From contig CAAGHH010000020.1 in the NCBI GenBank assembly GCA_900769615.1, positions 3,974 through 67,973 of the forward strand: DNA of 64,000 nucleotides, written 5' to 3'. Positions 1 through 8,881 of this stretch are shown one piece after another (position 1 is the first letter of the stretch; each line of letters starts with the position of its first letter). Source of the stretch: Selenomonadales bacterium. Its GTDB lineage: Bacteria; Bacillota; Negativicutes; Selenomonadales; Selenomonadaceae. The position numbers and the translations under genes were made by a program. Under the pieces are notes generated by a model, which saw only the letters and a program-made list of their open reading frames with translations, did no database searches and was not told where the DNA came from.

Positions 1-96
1 GATCATACGGCTATCCCAATGGGAATAATTATGCTCAGCGGTTATATTTTAAGTTTTATTTGCTTTAAATTAATGATTGCGCCGGAGCATCGATAA
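1..96 (+). CDS. C-terminal end of a membrane protein (partial)
   Basis: Frame 1 is open from the first base to a TAA at 94-96 and encodes 31 residues. They form one hydrophobic segment (AIPMGIIMLSGYILSFICF) followed by a short charged tail ending PEHR. This looks like the last transmembrane helix of a polytopic transporter, and the style fits an MFS drug/metabolite exporter, but too little is present to name a family. A strong hairpin terminator follows directly, which supports a genuine gene end. Confidence 0.5.
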   Translation, partial: DHTAIPMGIIMLSGYILSFICFKLMIAPEHR

Positions 97-112
97 AAGA
101 AGATAAAAGCAG

Positions 113-160
113 ACAGCAAAAAAGCGGTCGTATGAGCAGTACGACCGCTTTTTTGCTGTG
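113..160. terminator. Bidirectional intrinsic terminator
   Basis: About 18 perfectly complementary bases (arms near 115-132 and 140-157) enclose a 7-nt loop, with an A-run on the left and a T-run on the right. It lies between the rightward membrane-protein end and the leftward symporter gene and can serve both. Confidence 0.85.
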
Positions 161-285
161 TATTATATTTTAGGAGAGCTTTGACCTTCAGTAAAATGTT
201 GCGTTCATTTTCTGAATGCCTTAACGAAAGCCTGAATATAATATAGCATAACTGAGAATGAAAATCAATAGTAATATTAATTTTT

Positions 286-1596
286 TTAGGAAAGTGAGGC
301 AGTAGGAGCTGGTTCTTCGGATAATTTGCCAGCTAAATCATGGTCAGTCATAGCACATACCGAAGCATCAGACCAAACATTTTCGGCGGTTTCTACCATG
401 TCGATGATAGTATAGATGGGCAGGATGACACCTAAGAGACCAATTGGCGCACCGATTGATGACATGAGAGATAGCGTCAAGAAGTAGCAGCCCATAGGTA
501 CGCCCGCATTGCCGACAGCTGCGAGTACCGCGATAAAGAGCCAGGAAATCATCGTACCTAGAGTGAGCTCAAAGCCAGCATTTTGCATAACAAAGAGTGA
601 TGTAACCAAGATAAAAGCGGCACAGCCATTCATATTGATAGTCGTGCAAATAGGAAGGACAAAACGTGAAACCTTTGGATTTACTTTTAGATTGCGTTCA
701 GCTGAAGCCAGGGTAACTGGCAGAGTACCAGCGGAGCTTTTGGTGAATAGTGCTACGGCAATAGCGGGAGACATTTTTTTGAATACGGAAAGTGGATTCA
801 AACCGCGAATAAGCAGGAAAAGCGGCAGGATGACGAAAAATTGGATAGCGTTGCCACCGAGAACGACAGCAACATATTTTCCGAGCGCGCCGACGATAAC
901 GCCAGCTTCAATTTGTGCTGAGAGCTGACCAGCAAAAGCTAGAATACCAACCGGCAAAGCCCAGATAATAGCTTTGATAAGAGTGAAAAGAAGTTCCTGT
1001 ACGCCATAGATACCTTTTAAAAGAACGGCCCGATTTTCAGTCTTGGGCATAAAAGCTAAGGCCAGACCAACAGAAGCAGCGATAATCATAACGGATAGTA
1101 CGTTGCCAGCGAGGAACGGCTGCAAGATATTATTTGGAATAACTGACAGGAAGTGATCATAATAGGAAAGCGAGCCGACCTTTTCCAAAGGCACGGCAGC
1201 CGAACCAGCGCCAACTACTTCAGCTGGCAAATTGCCCGGCGCAATCCATAAATAGAGAATAAGACCGACCGCTGCGGCGGAAATAGTGGTTAGCAGGGTA
1301 TAAGAAACCGCATGGGCAAAAATTTTGCCAGTTTCTTTTTCGCCACCAAGTGCCGAAAGCGTAGTGATGACAGCTAGTGCAATCGTTGGTACGGCAATAA
1401 ACTGGAACAAGCGAGTAAATACCGAAGCGATGAAGTTGAATAAATCATTCAGTGGTGCAATGCCTAGCCAGCCTAAAATGCCACCTAAAATAAGAGCACC
1501 AAACCAAAGTACCAATTGTTTTTTGTTAGCGCCGGGATTATGCTTGCGCAGGGCTTCATTGCGAGCCTGAGCGACACTATCATTTTTATCTGCCAT
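286..1596 (-). CDS. Dicarboxylate/amino acid:cation symporter (DAACS family)
   Basis: This 436-residue polytopic membrane protein belongs to the Na+/H+-coupled dicarboxylate/glutamate/serine symporter family (GltP, DctA, SstT relatives). The family signatures are visible: the serine-rich re-entrant loop SSAGTLP at about residues 284-290, and the NMNG motif at about 320-323, where GltPh has NMDGT. About eight hydrophobic helices are evident. The Asp of NMDGT is Asn here, so the substrate is uncertain (dicarboxylate, glutamate or serine/threonine). The start is the ATG complementary to 1594-1596, preceded by an AGAAGGG Shine-Dalgarno. It is monocistronic, behind a near-consensus sigma-A promoter. 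Confidence 0.9.
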   Translation of the reverse strand: MADKNDSVAQARNEALRKHNPGANKKQLVLWFGALILGGILGWLGIAPLNDLFNFIASVFTRLFQFIAVPTIALAVITTLSALGGEKETGKIFAHAVSYTLLTTISAAAVGLILYLWIAPGNLPAEVVGAGSAAVPLEKVGSLSYYDHFLSVIPNNILQPFLAGNVLSVMIIAASVGLALAFMPKTENRAVLLKGIYGVQELLFTLIKAIIWALPVGILAFAGQLSAQIEAGVIVGALGKYVAVVLGGNAIQFFVILPLFLLIRGLNPLSVFKKMSPAIAVALFTKSSAGTLPVTLASAERNLKVNPKVSRFVLPICTTINMNGCAAFILVTSLFVMQNAGFELTLGTMISWLFIAVLAAVGNAGVPMGCYFLTLSLMSSIGAPIGLLGVILPIYTIIDMVETAENVWSDASVCAMTDHDLAGKLSEEPAPTASLS

Positions 1597-1676
1597 AGAA
1601 AACCCTTCTTTCTTAGTTTATGAATAATTGTGGTCAAGATAAATATTCATAAAGCATACATGTTTAATATGTTTAC

Positions 1677-1705
1677 ATTATAGTAACACGAACTAATCAT
1701 GTCAA
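1677..1705 (-). promoter_or_regulatory. Sigma-A promoter of the symporter gene
   Basis: On the minus strand there is TTGACA (1700-1705), exactly 17 nt, then TATAAT (1677-1682): a full consensus match. Downstream in the 5' UTR an 8-bp inverted repeat TATGAATA/TATTCATA (1619-1626 and 1644-1651) could be an operator or a hairpin. Confidence 0.85.
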
Positions 1706-1776
1706 GCATAAATTTTAACCTAATCCGCGAGGCTGTTAGAATCGTTAAGCAAAGTAGTCAGTTTAGATAGTTTTTC

Positions 1777-1805
1777 TTGCATGAAGCTAAAGTACGTGCT
1801 ATAAT
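1777..1805 (+). promoter_or_regulatory. Sigma-A promoter of rpmE
   Basis: TTGCAT (1777-1782), 17 nt, TATAAT (1800-1805). The predicted start near 1812 gives a leader of about 140 nt before rpmE. Confidence 0.8.
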
Positions 1806-1811
1806 AGGCAG

Positions 1812-1950
1812 GTAATGGACGTATTGACGTCTGTTTCCAAGTCAAAACTGACTGGCTTTACCCCGACGGGGAGCTAGGTCTAAACCAAGCTTGCGCCTAG
1901 TGAGCTTGTATCAATTCCCAGTTTCTTGGGGTGAAAGCGAGGTGTATATA
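1812..1950 (+). ncRNA. Structured 5' leader of rpmE (possible L31 autoregulatory leader)
   Basis: The leader holds several consecutive hairpins: GACG/CGTC near 1818, AGTCA/TGACT near 1842-1855, CCCC/GGGG near 1861-1871, CTAGG/CCTAG spanning about 1873-1900, and CCCA/TTGGG just before the Shine-Dalgarno. L31 leaders that bind the ribosomal protein are known from Firmicutes. Whether this matches that class cannot be decided by eye. Confidence 0.45.
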
Positions 1951-2151
1951 ATGAAACAGGGTATTCATCCAAAATACTATGAGGCTACGGTAACTTGCGG
2001 TTGTGGTAACACGTTCAAGACTGGTTCCACGCAGCAGGAGCTTCGCGTTGATGTTTGCTCCAAGTGCCATCCGTTCTTCACGGGTCGTCAGCGTGACGTT
2101 CAGGCCGGCGGACGTATCGAGAAGTTCAACAAGCGTTATGCCAAAAAATAA
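1951..2151 (+). CDS. rpmE: 50S ribosomal protein L31 (zinc-binding type)
   Basis: The 66-residue protein starts MKQGIHPKYYEATVTCGCG and has the four-cysteine zinc-ribbon pattern of the zinc-containing (C+) L31 form: Cys16, Cys18, Cys36 and Cys39. The ATG at 1951 is chosen over an upstream in-frame start because a GAGGTG Shine-Dalgarno ends 6 nt before it and family members start here. It is a component of the large ribosomal subunit near the central protuberance. It is followed by its own terminator, so it is largely independent of the downstream yqhQ-prfA genes. Confidence 0.97.
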   Translation: MKQGIHPKYYEATVTCGCGNTFKTGSTQQELRVDVCSKCHPFFTGRQRDVQAGGRIEKFNKRYAKK

Positions 2152-2170
2152 TGCGAGAGCACGATTCTTT

Positions 2171-2200
2171 AAAGCAGAGCAGATTGCTCTGCTTTATTTA
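2171..2200 (+). terminator. Terminator after rpmE
   Basis: An 11-bp perfect stem (2171-2181 with 2185-2195) with a 3-nt loop is followed by a T-rich tract. Confidence 0.75.
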
Positions 2201-2232
2201 ATATAGAAATGTTTTTCGGGGGAGGGAATATT

Positions 2233-3150
2233 TTGTCTCCAAAATTAATGGTTGGCGGGCAGGCAGTTATCGAAGGCGTTATGATGCGCGGTCCAGAGCT
2301 TACGGCTACAGCTGTTCGTGATCCTAGTGGCAAAATTCAAGTCGAGGTTAAGCCGGTTCATTCTATCAGTGAACGCTTTCCTATATTAAAAAAACCTTTT
2401 ATTCGTGGTACAGTATCCCTCATTGAGTCATTAGTTATTGGTATGAAGTCACTTTCGTATTCGGCTAAAATGGCGGGCGAGGAAGATGAGCAGCTGACGG
2501 ATAAGGAAATGGCAGGGACAATTGTTTTTGCTTTGGTATTAGCCAGTATTTTATTTATTGCTATACCAACAGGAGCGGCGAAGCTGTTTCATGTAATTAC
2601 AGCAGATCCGGTGTTCTTAAATTTGATGGAAGGTTTTTTACGGTTAATTATTTTTCTTGTCTATATTTGGGGTATTTCCCGTATGAAGGATATTCGGCGG
2701 GTGTTTCAATATCATGGAGCGGAGCATAAGACCATTCATTGTTATGAAGCGGGCTTGCCTCTTACTGTTGCCAATGTGCAGCAGTTTTCTCGATTGCATC
2801 CGCGTTGCGGTACCAATTTTTTGCTGATAGTTATGCTGGTATCAATATTTGTTTTCGCTTTTTTAGGCTGGCCATCACTGGCGGAAAGGATAGCCAGCAG
2901 GATATTGCTGTTGCCGGTAGTAGCCGGGATATCCTATGAGATTATTAGACTTGCTGGCCGCAGTGATAATAAAATTATTCAAACAGCGATAAAGCCGGGA
3001 CTATGGCTGCAGTATCTAACGACAAGACCGCCAGCTGATGATATGGTAGAAGTGGCTATCGAATCGGTAAAAGCAGTATTGCCGAAAGAGGAAATAATCC
3101 CTGGCTGCGGGGATTATTTAGCAGCTGATGACGTAAGTAAAGGCAAGTAA
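2233..3150 (+). CDS. yqhQ: DUF1385 membrane protein (YqhQ family)
   Basis: The protein opens with the DUF1385 signature GGQAVIEGVMMRGP. It contains several membrane segments (roughly residues 90-115, 130-150 and 200-225) and the family motif YHGAEHKTIHCYE, followed by HPRCGTNF. The biochemical function of this widespread Firmicute family is unknown. The preferred start is TTG at 2233: a strong GGGGGAGGG Shine-Dalgarno at 2217-2225 lies 7 nt before it and would be inside the gene if the upstream ATG (2209) were used. It sits immediately before prfA, as in other Firmicutes. Confidence 0.9.
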   Translation: MSPKLMVGGQAVIEGVMMRGPELTATAVRDPSGKIQVEVKPVHSISERFPILKKPFIRGTVSLIESLVIGMKSLSYSAKMAGEEDEQLTDKEMAGTIVFALVLASILFIAIPTGAAKLFHVITADPVFLNLMEGFLRLIIFLVYIWGISRMKDIRRVFQYHGAEHKTIHCYEAGLPLTVANVQQFSRLHPRCGTNFLLIVMLVSIFVFAFLGWPSLAERIASRILLLPVVAGISYEIIRLAGRSDNKIIQTAIKPGLWLQYLTTRPPADDMVEVAIESVKAVLPKEEIIPGCGDYLAADDVSKGK

Positions 3151-3193
3151 ACTATAGCATAAAAAAGATAATAATAGATGGTGAGGTGGTTTT

Positions 3194-4261
3194 GTGCTGG
3201 AAAAACTCCAAGCGGTTGAGGACAAATATTTAGAGCTGGAATCTTTAATAGCTGACCCCGCAACGATTGCGGATATAGACTGTTGGCAGCGGTTTAATAA
3301 GGAACACGCTATGCTTACGCCAGTGGTTGAGAAATTCCGCGAATACAAGGATATTGTCAAAAATATTGCCGAAGATAAGGCTATGTTTGCTGAAGCTATT
3401 GATGATGAAATGAGGCATTTAATTGAAGCGGAATTAGCTGAATTGCTGCCACGGAAAGAAGCTTTAGACCAAGAACTGCCGATACTGTTACTGCCAAAGG
3501 ATCCAAATGATGATAAAAATGTCATTGTGGAAATCCGTGGTGGTGTTGGTGGCGAGGAAGCGGCCCTTTTTGCGGGTGATTTGTTCAGAATGTATGCCAA
3601 GTTTGCTGAAAAGCAAGGCTGGCGTACCGAAATTATTGATGCCAATGCCACGGAAATCGGCGGGTTCAAAGAAGTTTCTTTCATGGTTACTGGTTTTGGC
3701 GCATACAGCAAGCTGAAATATGAGAGCGGTACCCATCGGGTGCAGCGGGTACCGGTAACAGAGTCTGGTGGCAGAATACATACGTCGGCAGTGACGGTAG
3801 CAGTGCTGCCAGAGGCTGAAGAAGTTGAAGTTGACATTAATCCTGATGATTTGCGGATTGATTTATATTGCGCATCAGGGGCGGGCGGTCAGCATGTCAA
3901 CCGTACCGAATCAGCTATTCGCATTACCCATCTGCCAACGGGAATTGTGGTACAGTGCCAGGATGAGCGCTCCCAGCTCAAGAATAAAGCTAAGGCGATG
4001 GCAGTTTTGCGGGCTAGATTACTCGATAAAGCACAGCAGGAACAGACAGATGCTGTAGCTAAGGATCGCAAAAATCAGGTCGGTTCTGGCGATCGCAGCG
4101 AAAGAATCCGTACGTATAATTTCCCGCAGGGACGAGTAACGGATCATCGCATCGGTCTTACGCTGCACCGGATTGATGCTATTATGAATGGCGATCTTGA
4201 TGAGCTTTTAAATGCGCTGATAACAGCCGATCAAACAGAACGTCTAAAGCAGGTGAGGTAA
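3194..4261 (+). CDS. prfA: Peptide chain release factor 1
   Basis: This is a 355-residue class I release factor that reads UAA/UAG and triggers peptidyl-tRNA hydrolysis. It contains the catalytic GGQ in GAGGQHVNRTESAIR (about residue 231) and the stop-codon-recognition PVT tripeptide within RVPVTESGG (about residue 187), which distinguishes RF1 from RF2 (SPF). The start is GTG with a GGTGAGGTGG Shine-Dalgarno at 3180-3189. Its stop codon abuts the ATG of prmC, the methyltransferase that modifies its GGQ glutamine, so the two are translationally linked. Confidence 0.97.
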   Translation: MLEKLQAVEDKYLELESLIADPATIADIDCWQRFNKEHAMLTPVVEKFREYKDIVKNIAEDKAMFAEAIDDEMRHLIEAELAELLPRKEALDQELPILLLPKDPNDDKNVIVEIRGGVGGEEAALFAGDLFRMYAKFAEKQGWRTEIIDANATEIGGFKEVSFMVTGFGAYSKLKYESGTHRVQRVPVTESGGRIHTSAVTVAVLPEAEEVEVDINPDDLRIDLYCASGAGGQHVNRTESAIRITHLPTGIVVQCQDERSQLKNKAKAMAVLRARLLDKAQQEQTDAVAKDRKNQVGSGDRSERIRTYNFPQGRVTDHRIGLTLHRIDAIMNGDLDELLNALITADQTERLKQVR

Positions 4262-5143
4262 ATGACAGCAAACAATGAGCTTTGGACTGTTGGCAAAATT
4301 TTAAAATGGACTGAGAATTATTTTAAGGAAAAAGGCGTTGAAACGCCACGGCTTGATGCTGAAGTGCTGTTAGCCAAAGTATTAAAGCGGGAGCGAATTT
4401 ATCTTTATGTGCATTTTGATGAACCCTTGCAGCCAGATGAACTAGCGAGTTTTAGGGAAATGATAAAAAAACGCGTTGCTCACATGCCTGTAGCGTATAT
4501 TTTAGGCGAAAAGGAATTTATGGGGCTGAAATTTAAGGTAACGCCCGCGACGTTAGTGCCACGACCTGATACTGAGATTTTAGTGCAGCGGGCGGTTGAG
4601 CTTTTGCGGGCCAAGAAGGCTGATGATAGTGAAGTGCGCTTTGCTGATATTGGCACTGGCAGCGGGGCAATTTGCTTATCGGTGTTAAATTTTGTGCCCA
4701 ATACGGTTGCTGATACCGTAGATATTTCCGAAGCGGCGCGCAAAGTAGCAGAAAAAAATGCTGCAGCGTTAGAGCTTACGGAAAGAATACAATTTTTTAC
4801 TGGGGATTTATTAAAACCAATAGCCGGCAAAGTTTATGATGCGATTTTATCCAATCCGCCCTATATTAAAGAGGATGATATTAGGTCACTAGCGCCGGAA
4901 GTAGCAACGCAGGAGCCAATGACTGCACTTGCCGGCGGCAAAGATGGCTTAGACTTTTATCGCCGGCTTTGTTTTGAGGCACCGGCAATGCTTAAAGCAG
5001 GCGGATTTATGGCTTTTGAAGTTGGCAAAGGGCAGGCTGGAGAGGTAGCAGCCTTAGCAGCGGCCAATGCCCTGATAGCAAAAACGGAAATTATTAAGGA
5101 TTATGCGGGTATCGAGCGTGTGGTAGTCGCATGGAAAAAATAA
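4262..5143 (+). CDS. prmC: Release factor glutamine N5-methyltransferase
   Basis: This 293-residue HemK/PrmC SAM-dependent methyltransferase modifies the GGQ glutamine of release factors. Visible features are the N-terminal helical domain (about 1-85), the SAM-binding DIGTGSGAICLS motif (about residues 128-139), and the catalytic NPPY at 198-201. It begins directly after the prfA stop codon, with the Shine-Dalgarno AGGTGAGG inside the end of prfA. The next gene starts 9 nt later, so this is part of the prfA-prmC-ywlC operon. Confidence 0.96.
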   Translation: MTANNELWTVGKILKWTENYFKEKGVETPRLDAEVLLAKVLKRERIYLYVHFDEPLQPDELASFREMIKKRVAHMPVAYILGEKEFMGLKFKVTPATLVPRPDTEILVQRAVELLRAKKADDSEVRFADIGTGSGAICLSVLNFVPNTVADTVDISEAARKVAEKNAAALELTERIQFFTGDLLKPIAGKVYDAILSNPPYIKEDDIRSLAPEVATQEPMTALAGGKDGLDFYRRLCFEAPAMLKAGGFMAFEVGKGQAGEVAALAAANALIAKTEIIKDYAGIERVVVAWKK

Positions 5144-5152
5144 GGCGTTAAT

Positions 5153-6211
5153 ATGCAAACAGAAATTGTAAAAATGACGACCGCTAACAATGAACAGGCA
5201 TTGCAAAAAGCAGGTCAAATATTAAAAAATGGCGGTTTAGTGGCATTTCCCACGGAAACCGTTTATGGCTTGGGCGCTAACGGGCTTGATGCGGCGGCTT
5301 GCGTAAAAATATATGAAGCTAAGGGACGTCCCTCAGATAATCCCTTGATATTGCATGTTGCTGATAGAGCAATGATTGCGATGATAGCCAAAGAGGTTAC
5401 GCCCATGGCAGAAAAGCTTTTGGCAGCGTTCTGCCCAGGTCCGATTACGCTTATTATGAAGCGCAGAAAAGTGGTACCAGATAGAATAACTGGCGGGTTG
5501 GATACGGTGGGCATAAGGATGCCCGAAGATGATATAGCCCGGGCAATGATAAAAGCGGCTGGCGTGCCTGTCGCAGCGCCATCGGCCAATATCTCAGGAC
5601 GACCAAGTCCAACGACAGCTGCGGCGGTATACCATGATATGGCTGGGAAGATTTCGCTGATATTAGATGGCGGTGCCTGTCATTTTGGGGTGGAGTCAAC
5701 AATTGTTGATACTACGGGGAAAAAAGCGGTTATTTTGCGTCCTGGGGCGATTACGAAGGAAATGCTGGCAGAGCTTTTAGGCGAAGAAAATGTAATGCTT
5801 GATCCGGCGGTAGTTGGAGCTAAGGTAATACCCAAGGCACCGGGCATGAAGTATACGCATTATGCACCTAAGGCTCCAATGTATTTAATTGAAGGTGAAA
5901 GCGATAAAATGTCAGCGGCGTTCAGGCGGGAGCTGAGACGGTTAAAGACCGCTGGGCATACAGTTGGCATTATAGCTAGTGATGAGGTAATAGCCTCGCT
6001 AAAAGGGGAGGTTCCCGCTGACCTTTTGCAAGCCTATGGCAAGCAGGGCGATTTACTAGCGATTGCGGCTGATATTTATGAAGCTTTGCGTTCCTTTGAT
6101 GATAAAAAGGCCGACATTCTTTTAGGCGAAGGCACTGCCGCTAAAGGCTTAGGGCTGGCTATTATGAACCGCTTGCATAAGGCCAGCGGTTTTAGGACGA
6201 TACAGGCTTGA
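5153..6211 (+). CDS. ywlC: L-threonylcarbamoyladenylate synthase (Sua5/YwlC type)
   Basis: This 352-residue enzyme makes threonylcarbamoyl-AMP from threonine, bicarbonate and ATP for the tRNA t6A37 modification. The N-terminal YrdC domain (about 1-210) shows the KGRPSDNPL and PSANISGRPSPT motifs that bind ATP and substrate. A C-terminal Sua5 domain (about 230-352) makes this the long Sua5 form rather than the short TsaC. It sits 9 nt behind prmC in an operon order typical of Bacilli and Clostridia. The Shine-Dalgarno is weak (AAGGCG). Confidence 0.95.
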   Translation: MQTEIVKMTTANNEQALQKAGQILKNGGLVAFPTETVYGLGANGLDAAACVKIYEAKGRPSDNPLILHVADRAMIAMIAKEVTPMAEKLLAAFCPGPITLIMKRRKVVPDRITGGLDTVGIRMPEDDIARAMIKAAGVPVAAPSANISGRPSPTTAAAVYHDMAGKISLILDGGACHFGVESTIVDTTGKKAVILRPGAITKEMLAELLGEENVMLDPAVVGAKVIPKAPGMKYTHYAPKAPMYLIEGESDKMSAAFRRELRRLKTAGHTVGIIASDEVIASLKGEVPADLLQAYGKQGDLLAIAADIYEALRSFDDKKADILLGEGTAAKGLGLAIMNRLHKASGFRTIQA

Positions 6212-6303
6212 AAAAGTGAACATTTTGCGTTAAAATATAGCTGATGGTTGAGAATGTGTAAGCAAAACTTTAATATATGCCCTGGTTTAGGGGGCCAATG
6301 CAG

Positions 6304-6349
6304 GCCGTCAGATGATATGTGTAAGTTGTCATCTGGCGGTATTTTTTTA
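6304..6349 (+). terminator. Terminator after ywlC
   Basis: CCGTCAGATGA pairs with TCATCTGGCGG (one G-U), followed by seven T residues. It ends the prfA-prmC-ywlC transcript ahead of rpiB. Confidence 0.75.
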
Positions 6350-6400
6350 GGCCAGTTTATGATACAATTAAGGATAGCATATAGAAAGGTGGAGAAAAGC

Positions 6401-6844
6401 ATGAAAATCACCATTGGCAGCGATCACGGCGCTGTTCAGCTAAAAGAAGAAGTAAAGATGGTCCTCAAAGAGTATAATGATATTGAGGTTACTGATGTCG
6501 GTACGTTTGGCACGGAGTCGGTTGATTATCCGGATGTAGCAGAAAAAATTTGTGCTGATGTTGTTTCCGGAAAGTCCGATCGCGGTATTGCGCTTTGTGG
6601 CACGGGGATTGGCATTTCTATTGCGTGCAATAAAGTAAAAGGTATTCGCTGTGCACTTTGCAATGATGTTTATTCGGCGAAAATGTCGAGGCATCATAAT
6701 GATGCTAACGTGCTGGCTATGGGCGGTCGGGTGACAGGTTTTGGTCCGGCTGGCGAAATTGTTCGCGCTTGGGTCGAAACTGAATTTGATGGTGGCCGTC
6801 ATGAGCGTCGTGTGAACAAAATTATGGCGCTGGAAAAGAAATGA
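6401..6844 (+). CDS. rpiB: Ribose-5-phosphate isomerase B
   Basis: This 147-residue RpiB/LacAB-family isomerase interconverts ribose-5-phosphate and ribulose-5-phosphate. Family motifs are the N-terminal IGSDHGA, the active-site CGTGIGISIACNK with its catalytic Cys, and the phosphate-binding HNDANVLAMGGR. The ATG at 6401 is chosen because AAGGTGGAG at 6386-6394 precedes it and MKITIGSDHG is the family N-terminus; an upstream in-frame ATG would add an unrelated extension. It is followed closely by glyA. Confidence 0.96.
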   Translation: MKITIGSDHGAVQLKEEVKMVLKEYNDIEVTDVGTFGTESVDYPDVAEKICADVVSGKSDRGIALCGTGIGISIACNKVKGIRCALCNDVYSAKMSRHHNDANVLAMGGRVTGFGPAGEIVRAWVETEFDGGRHERRVNKIMALEKK

Positions 6845-6901
6845 TAATAGATTTTCCTTCTGGCAATGAAATGTGTTATTTTCACTAAGGAGGTTATCCC
6901 C

Positions 6902-8149
6902 ATGAGTATTATGGAAACTTTAAAAAATGCTGATCCGGAAATTGCCCGCGAACTCGATAATGAGCTCAATCGTCAGCGCAATAAACTAGAGCTTATCGCT
7001 TCGGAAAATATCGTCAGCAAGGCGGTTTTGGAAGCTCAGGGCAGCGTTTTAACCAATAAATATGCTGAAGGTTATCCTGGCAAACGTTACTATGGCGGCT
7101 GTGAGTTCGTTGATAATGTGGAGCAGTTGGCAATAGATCGCGCTAAGAAACTCTTTGGCGCTGAATATGTAAATGTGCAGCCACATTCGGGCGCACAGGC
7201 AAATATGGCTGTGTTCTTTGCGCTTTTGACGCCGGGCGATACGGTCATGGGCATGAATCTTACTGATGGTGGTCATCTGACACATGGTTCGCCAGTTAAT
7301 ATGTCCGGCAAATATTTCAAGATTGTTCCGTATGGTGTTACGAAGGAAACCGAAACTATTGATTATGATGCTTTGGAAAAAACGGCTAAAGAATGTCAGC
7401 CAAAGCTCATCGTAGCTGGCGCTTCAGCTTATTCGCGTATCATTGATTTTAAGCGTCTGGCAGATATTGCTCATGGTGTCGGAGCTTATCTAATGGTTGA
7501 TATTGCGCATATTGCGGGGCTGGTGGCTGCTGGTGAGCATCCGAGCCCAGTACCCTATGCTGATGTAGTAACGACGACTACGCACAAGACGCTGCGGGGT
7601 CCACGTGGCGGTATGATTATGTGTAAAGATGCTGAGTTTGGCAAGCAGTTCAATAAAGCAGTATTCCCTGGTATTCAGGGTGGACCGCTTATGCATGTTA
7701 TTGCCGCTAAGGCTGTAGCTTTAGGCGAAGCTTTAAAGCCAGAGTTCAAAGATTATGCTGTGCAAGTTAAGAAGAATGCGGCAGCTTTAGCCGATACGTT
7801 GATGAAGGATGGTTTCCGCATTGTATCAGGCGGTACGGATAACCATTTAATGCTGGTTGATCTTACGAGCAAAGGGATTACCGGCAAGATTGCACAGAAT
7901 GTCCTTGATGAAGTAAATATTACGGCTAACCGCAATACGATACCATTTGAACCGCTTTCGCCATTTGTAACGAGTGGTCTGCGCCTTGGTTCACCAGCGC
8001 TTACGACGCGTGGTTTTAAAGAAGACGATATGCGTGAAGTCGGCAATATAATAGCTTTAGTGCTCGATAACCCTGAGGACGAAAAAGCTAAGGACGAAGC
8101 TAGAAAGAGAGTCGCAGCTCTTTGCGCTAAATATCCGCTTTATGAATAA
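6902..8149 (+). CDS. glyA: Serine hydroxymethyltransferase
   Basis: This 415-residue PLP enzyme converts serine and tetrahydrofolate to glycine and 5,10-methylene-THF. The PLP-binding lysine lies in TTTTHKTLRGPRGG (Lys229). The motifs ASENIVS, YAEGYPGKRYYGGC and DIAHIAGLVAAG are all present. The ATG at 6902 has a perfect AAGGAGG (6887-6893) 8 nt upstream; an earlier in-frame ATG at 6866 adds residues absent from the family. The rpiB-glyA-upp order matches Bacillus. Confidence 0.97.
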   Translation: MSIMETLKNADPEIARELDNELNRQRNKLELIASENIVSKAVLEAQGSVLTNKYAEGYPGKRYYGGCEFVDNVEQLAIDRAKKLFGAEYVNVQPHSGAQANMAVFFALLTPGDTVMGMNLTDGGHLTHGSPVNMSGKYFKIVPYGVTKETETIDYDALEKTAKECQPKLIVAGASAYSRIIDFKRLADIAHGVGAYLMVDIAHIAGLVAAGEHPSPVPYADVVTTTTHKTLRGPRGGMIMCKDAEFGKQFNKAVFPGIQGGPLMHVIAAKAVALGEALKPEFKDYAVQVKKNAAALADTLMKDGFRIVSGGTDNHLMLVDLTSKGITGKIAQNVLDEVNITANRNTIPFEPLSPFVTSGLRLGSPALTTRGFKEDDMREVGNIIALVLDNPEDEKAKDEARKRVAALCAKYPLYE

Positions 8150-8178
8150 AAAGCAACAACATGATAAGTGACAGGTTG

Positions 8179-8206
8179 AAGGCTTCCCTTTTTAGGGAAG
8201 CCTTTG
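8179..8206 (+). terminator. Hairpin between glyA and upp
   Basis: A 10-bp stem AAGGCTTCCC/GGGAAGCCTT with a 6-nt loop is followed by only a short T-run, so it may be a partial terminator that lets some transcripts reach upp. Confidence 0.55.
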
Positions 8207-8219
8207 TAAAGGAGAAAAA

Positions 8220-8846
8220 ATGCAAGTAAATGTAATCAATCATCCCCTTATTCAGCACAAGCTGACGCTTATGCGCAAAAAAGAAACGGGAACTAAGGAT
8301 TTTCGGGAACTTTTGGAAGAAATTTCGATGTTGATGACTTATGAAATTACGCGTGACTTTCCTTTAGAGGAAGTGGACATAGAAACGCCGGTGACTAAAT
8401 GCAAGGGCCGGGTCTTAGCTGGGCGCAAGGTTGGTGTGGTACCAATACTTAGAGCGGGGCTGGGTATGTTAAATGGGGTTGTCAATATGATTCCGGCAGC
8501 GAGGGTCGGTCATGTCGGCATGTACCGCGATCCAGCTACCTTAAAGCCAGTTGAGTATTATTGCAAGCTGCCGAGTGATGTTGCTGAACGTACGCTTATC
8601 GTGGTGGATCCGATGCTGGCTACTGGTGGCAGCTCAGCGGCCGCCTTGTCACTCTTGAAGGAGAAGGGTGCTAAATCAATGGTTCTCATGTGTTTAGTTG
8701 CTGCTCCGGAAGGAGTCGAAGTTATCAACAAAGAGCATCCTGATGTGCCTCTTTATGTAGCCGCAGTTGATGAAAAGCTAAATGACAAGGGGTACATTGT
8801 TCCCGGGTTAGGCGATGCTGGCGATCGTATTTTCGGCACGCTATGA
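8220..8846 (+). CDS. upp: Uracil phosphoribosyltransferase
   Basis: This 208-residue salvage enzyme makes UMP from uracil and PRPP. The PRPP-binding loop VVDPMLATGGSSAAA is present. So are the conserved RAGLGM segment (about residue 78) and the C-terminal uracil-binding region YIVPGLGDAGDRIFGT. The length equals the family standard. The Shine-Dalgarno AAAGGAG lies at 8208-8213. It is downstream of glyA, as in many Firmicutes. Confidence 0.97.
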   Translation: MQVNVINHPLIQHKLTLMRKKETGTKDFRELLEEISMLMTYEITRDFPLEEVDIETPVTKCKGRVLAGRKVGVVPILRAGLGMLNGVVNMIPAARVGHVGMYRDPATLKPVEYYCKLPSDVAERTLIVVDPMLATGGSSAAALSLLKEKGAKSMVLMCLVAAPEGVEVINKEHPDVPLYVAAVDEKLNDKGYIVPGLGDAGDRIFGTL

Positions 8847-8881
8847 TATATGGATTATTTGAATAAAGGAGATTTTTTGCA

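Noticed and set aside
1806..1950. T-box leader before rpmE
   Set aside because: No T-box consensus or terminator/antiterminator pair; the gene is not a tRNA synthetase or amino acid gene.
3118..3837. A 239-codon minus-strand open frame over prfA
   Set aside because: Low-complexity serine-rich translation opposite a clear release-factor gene; a shadow frame.
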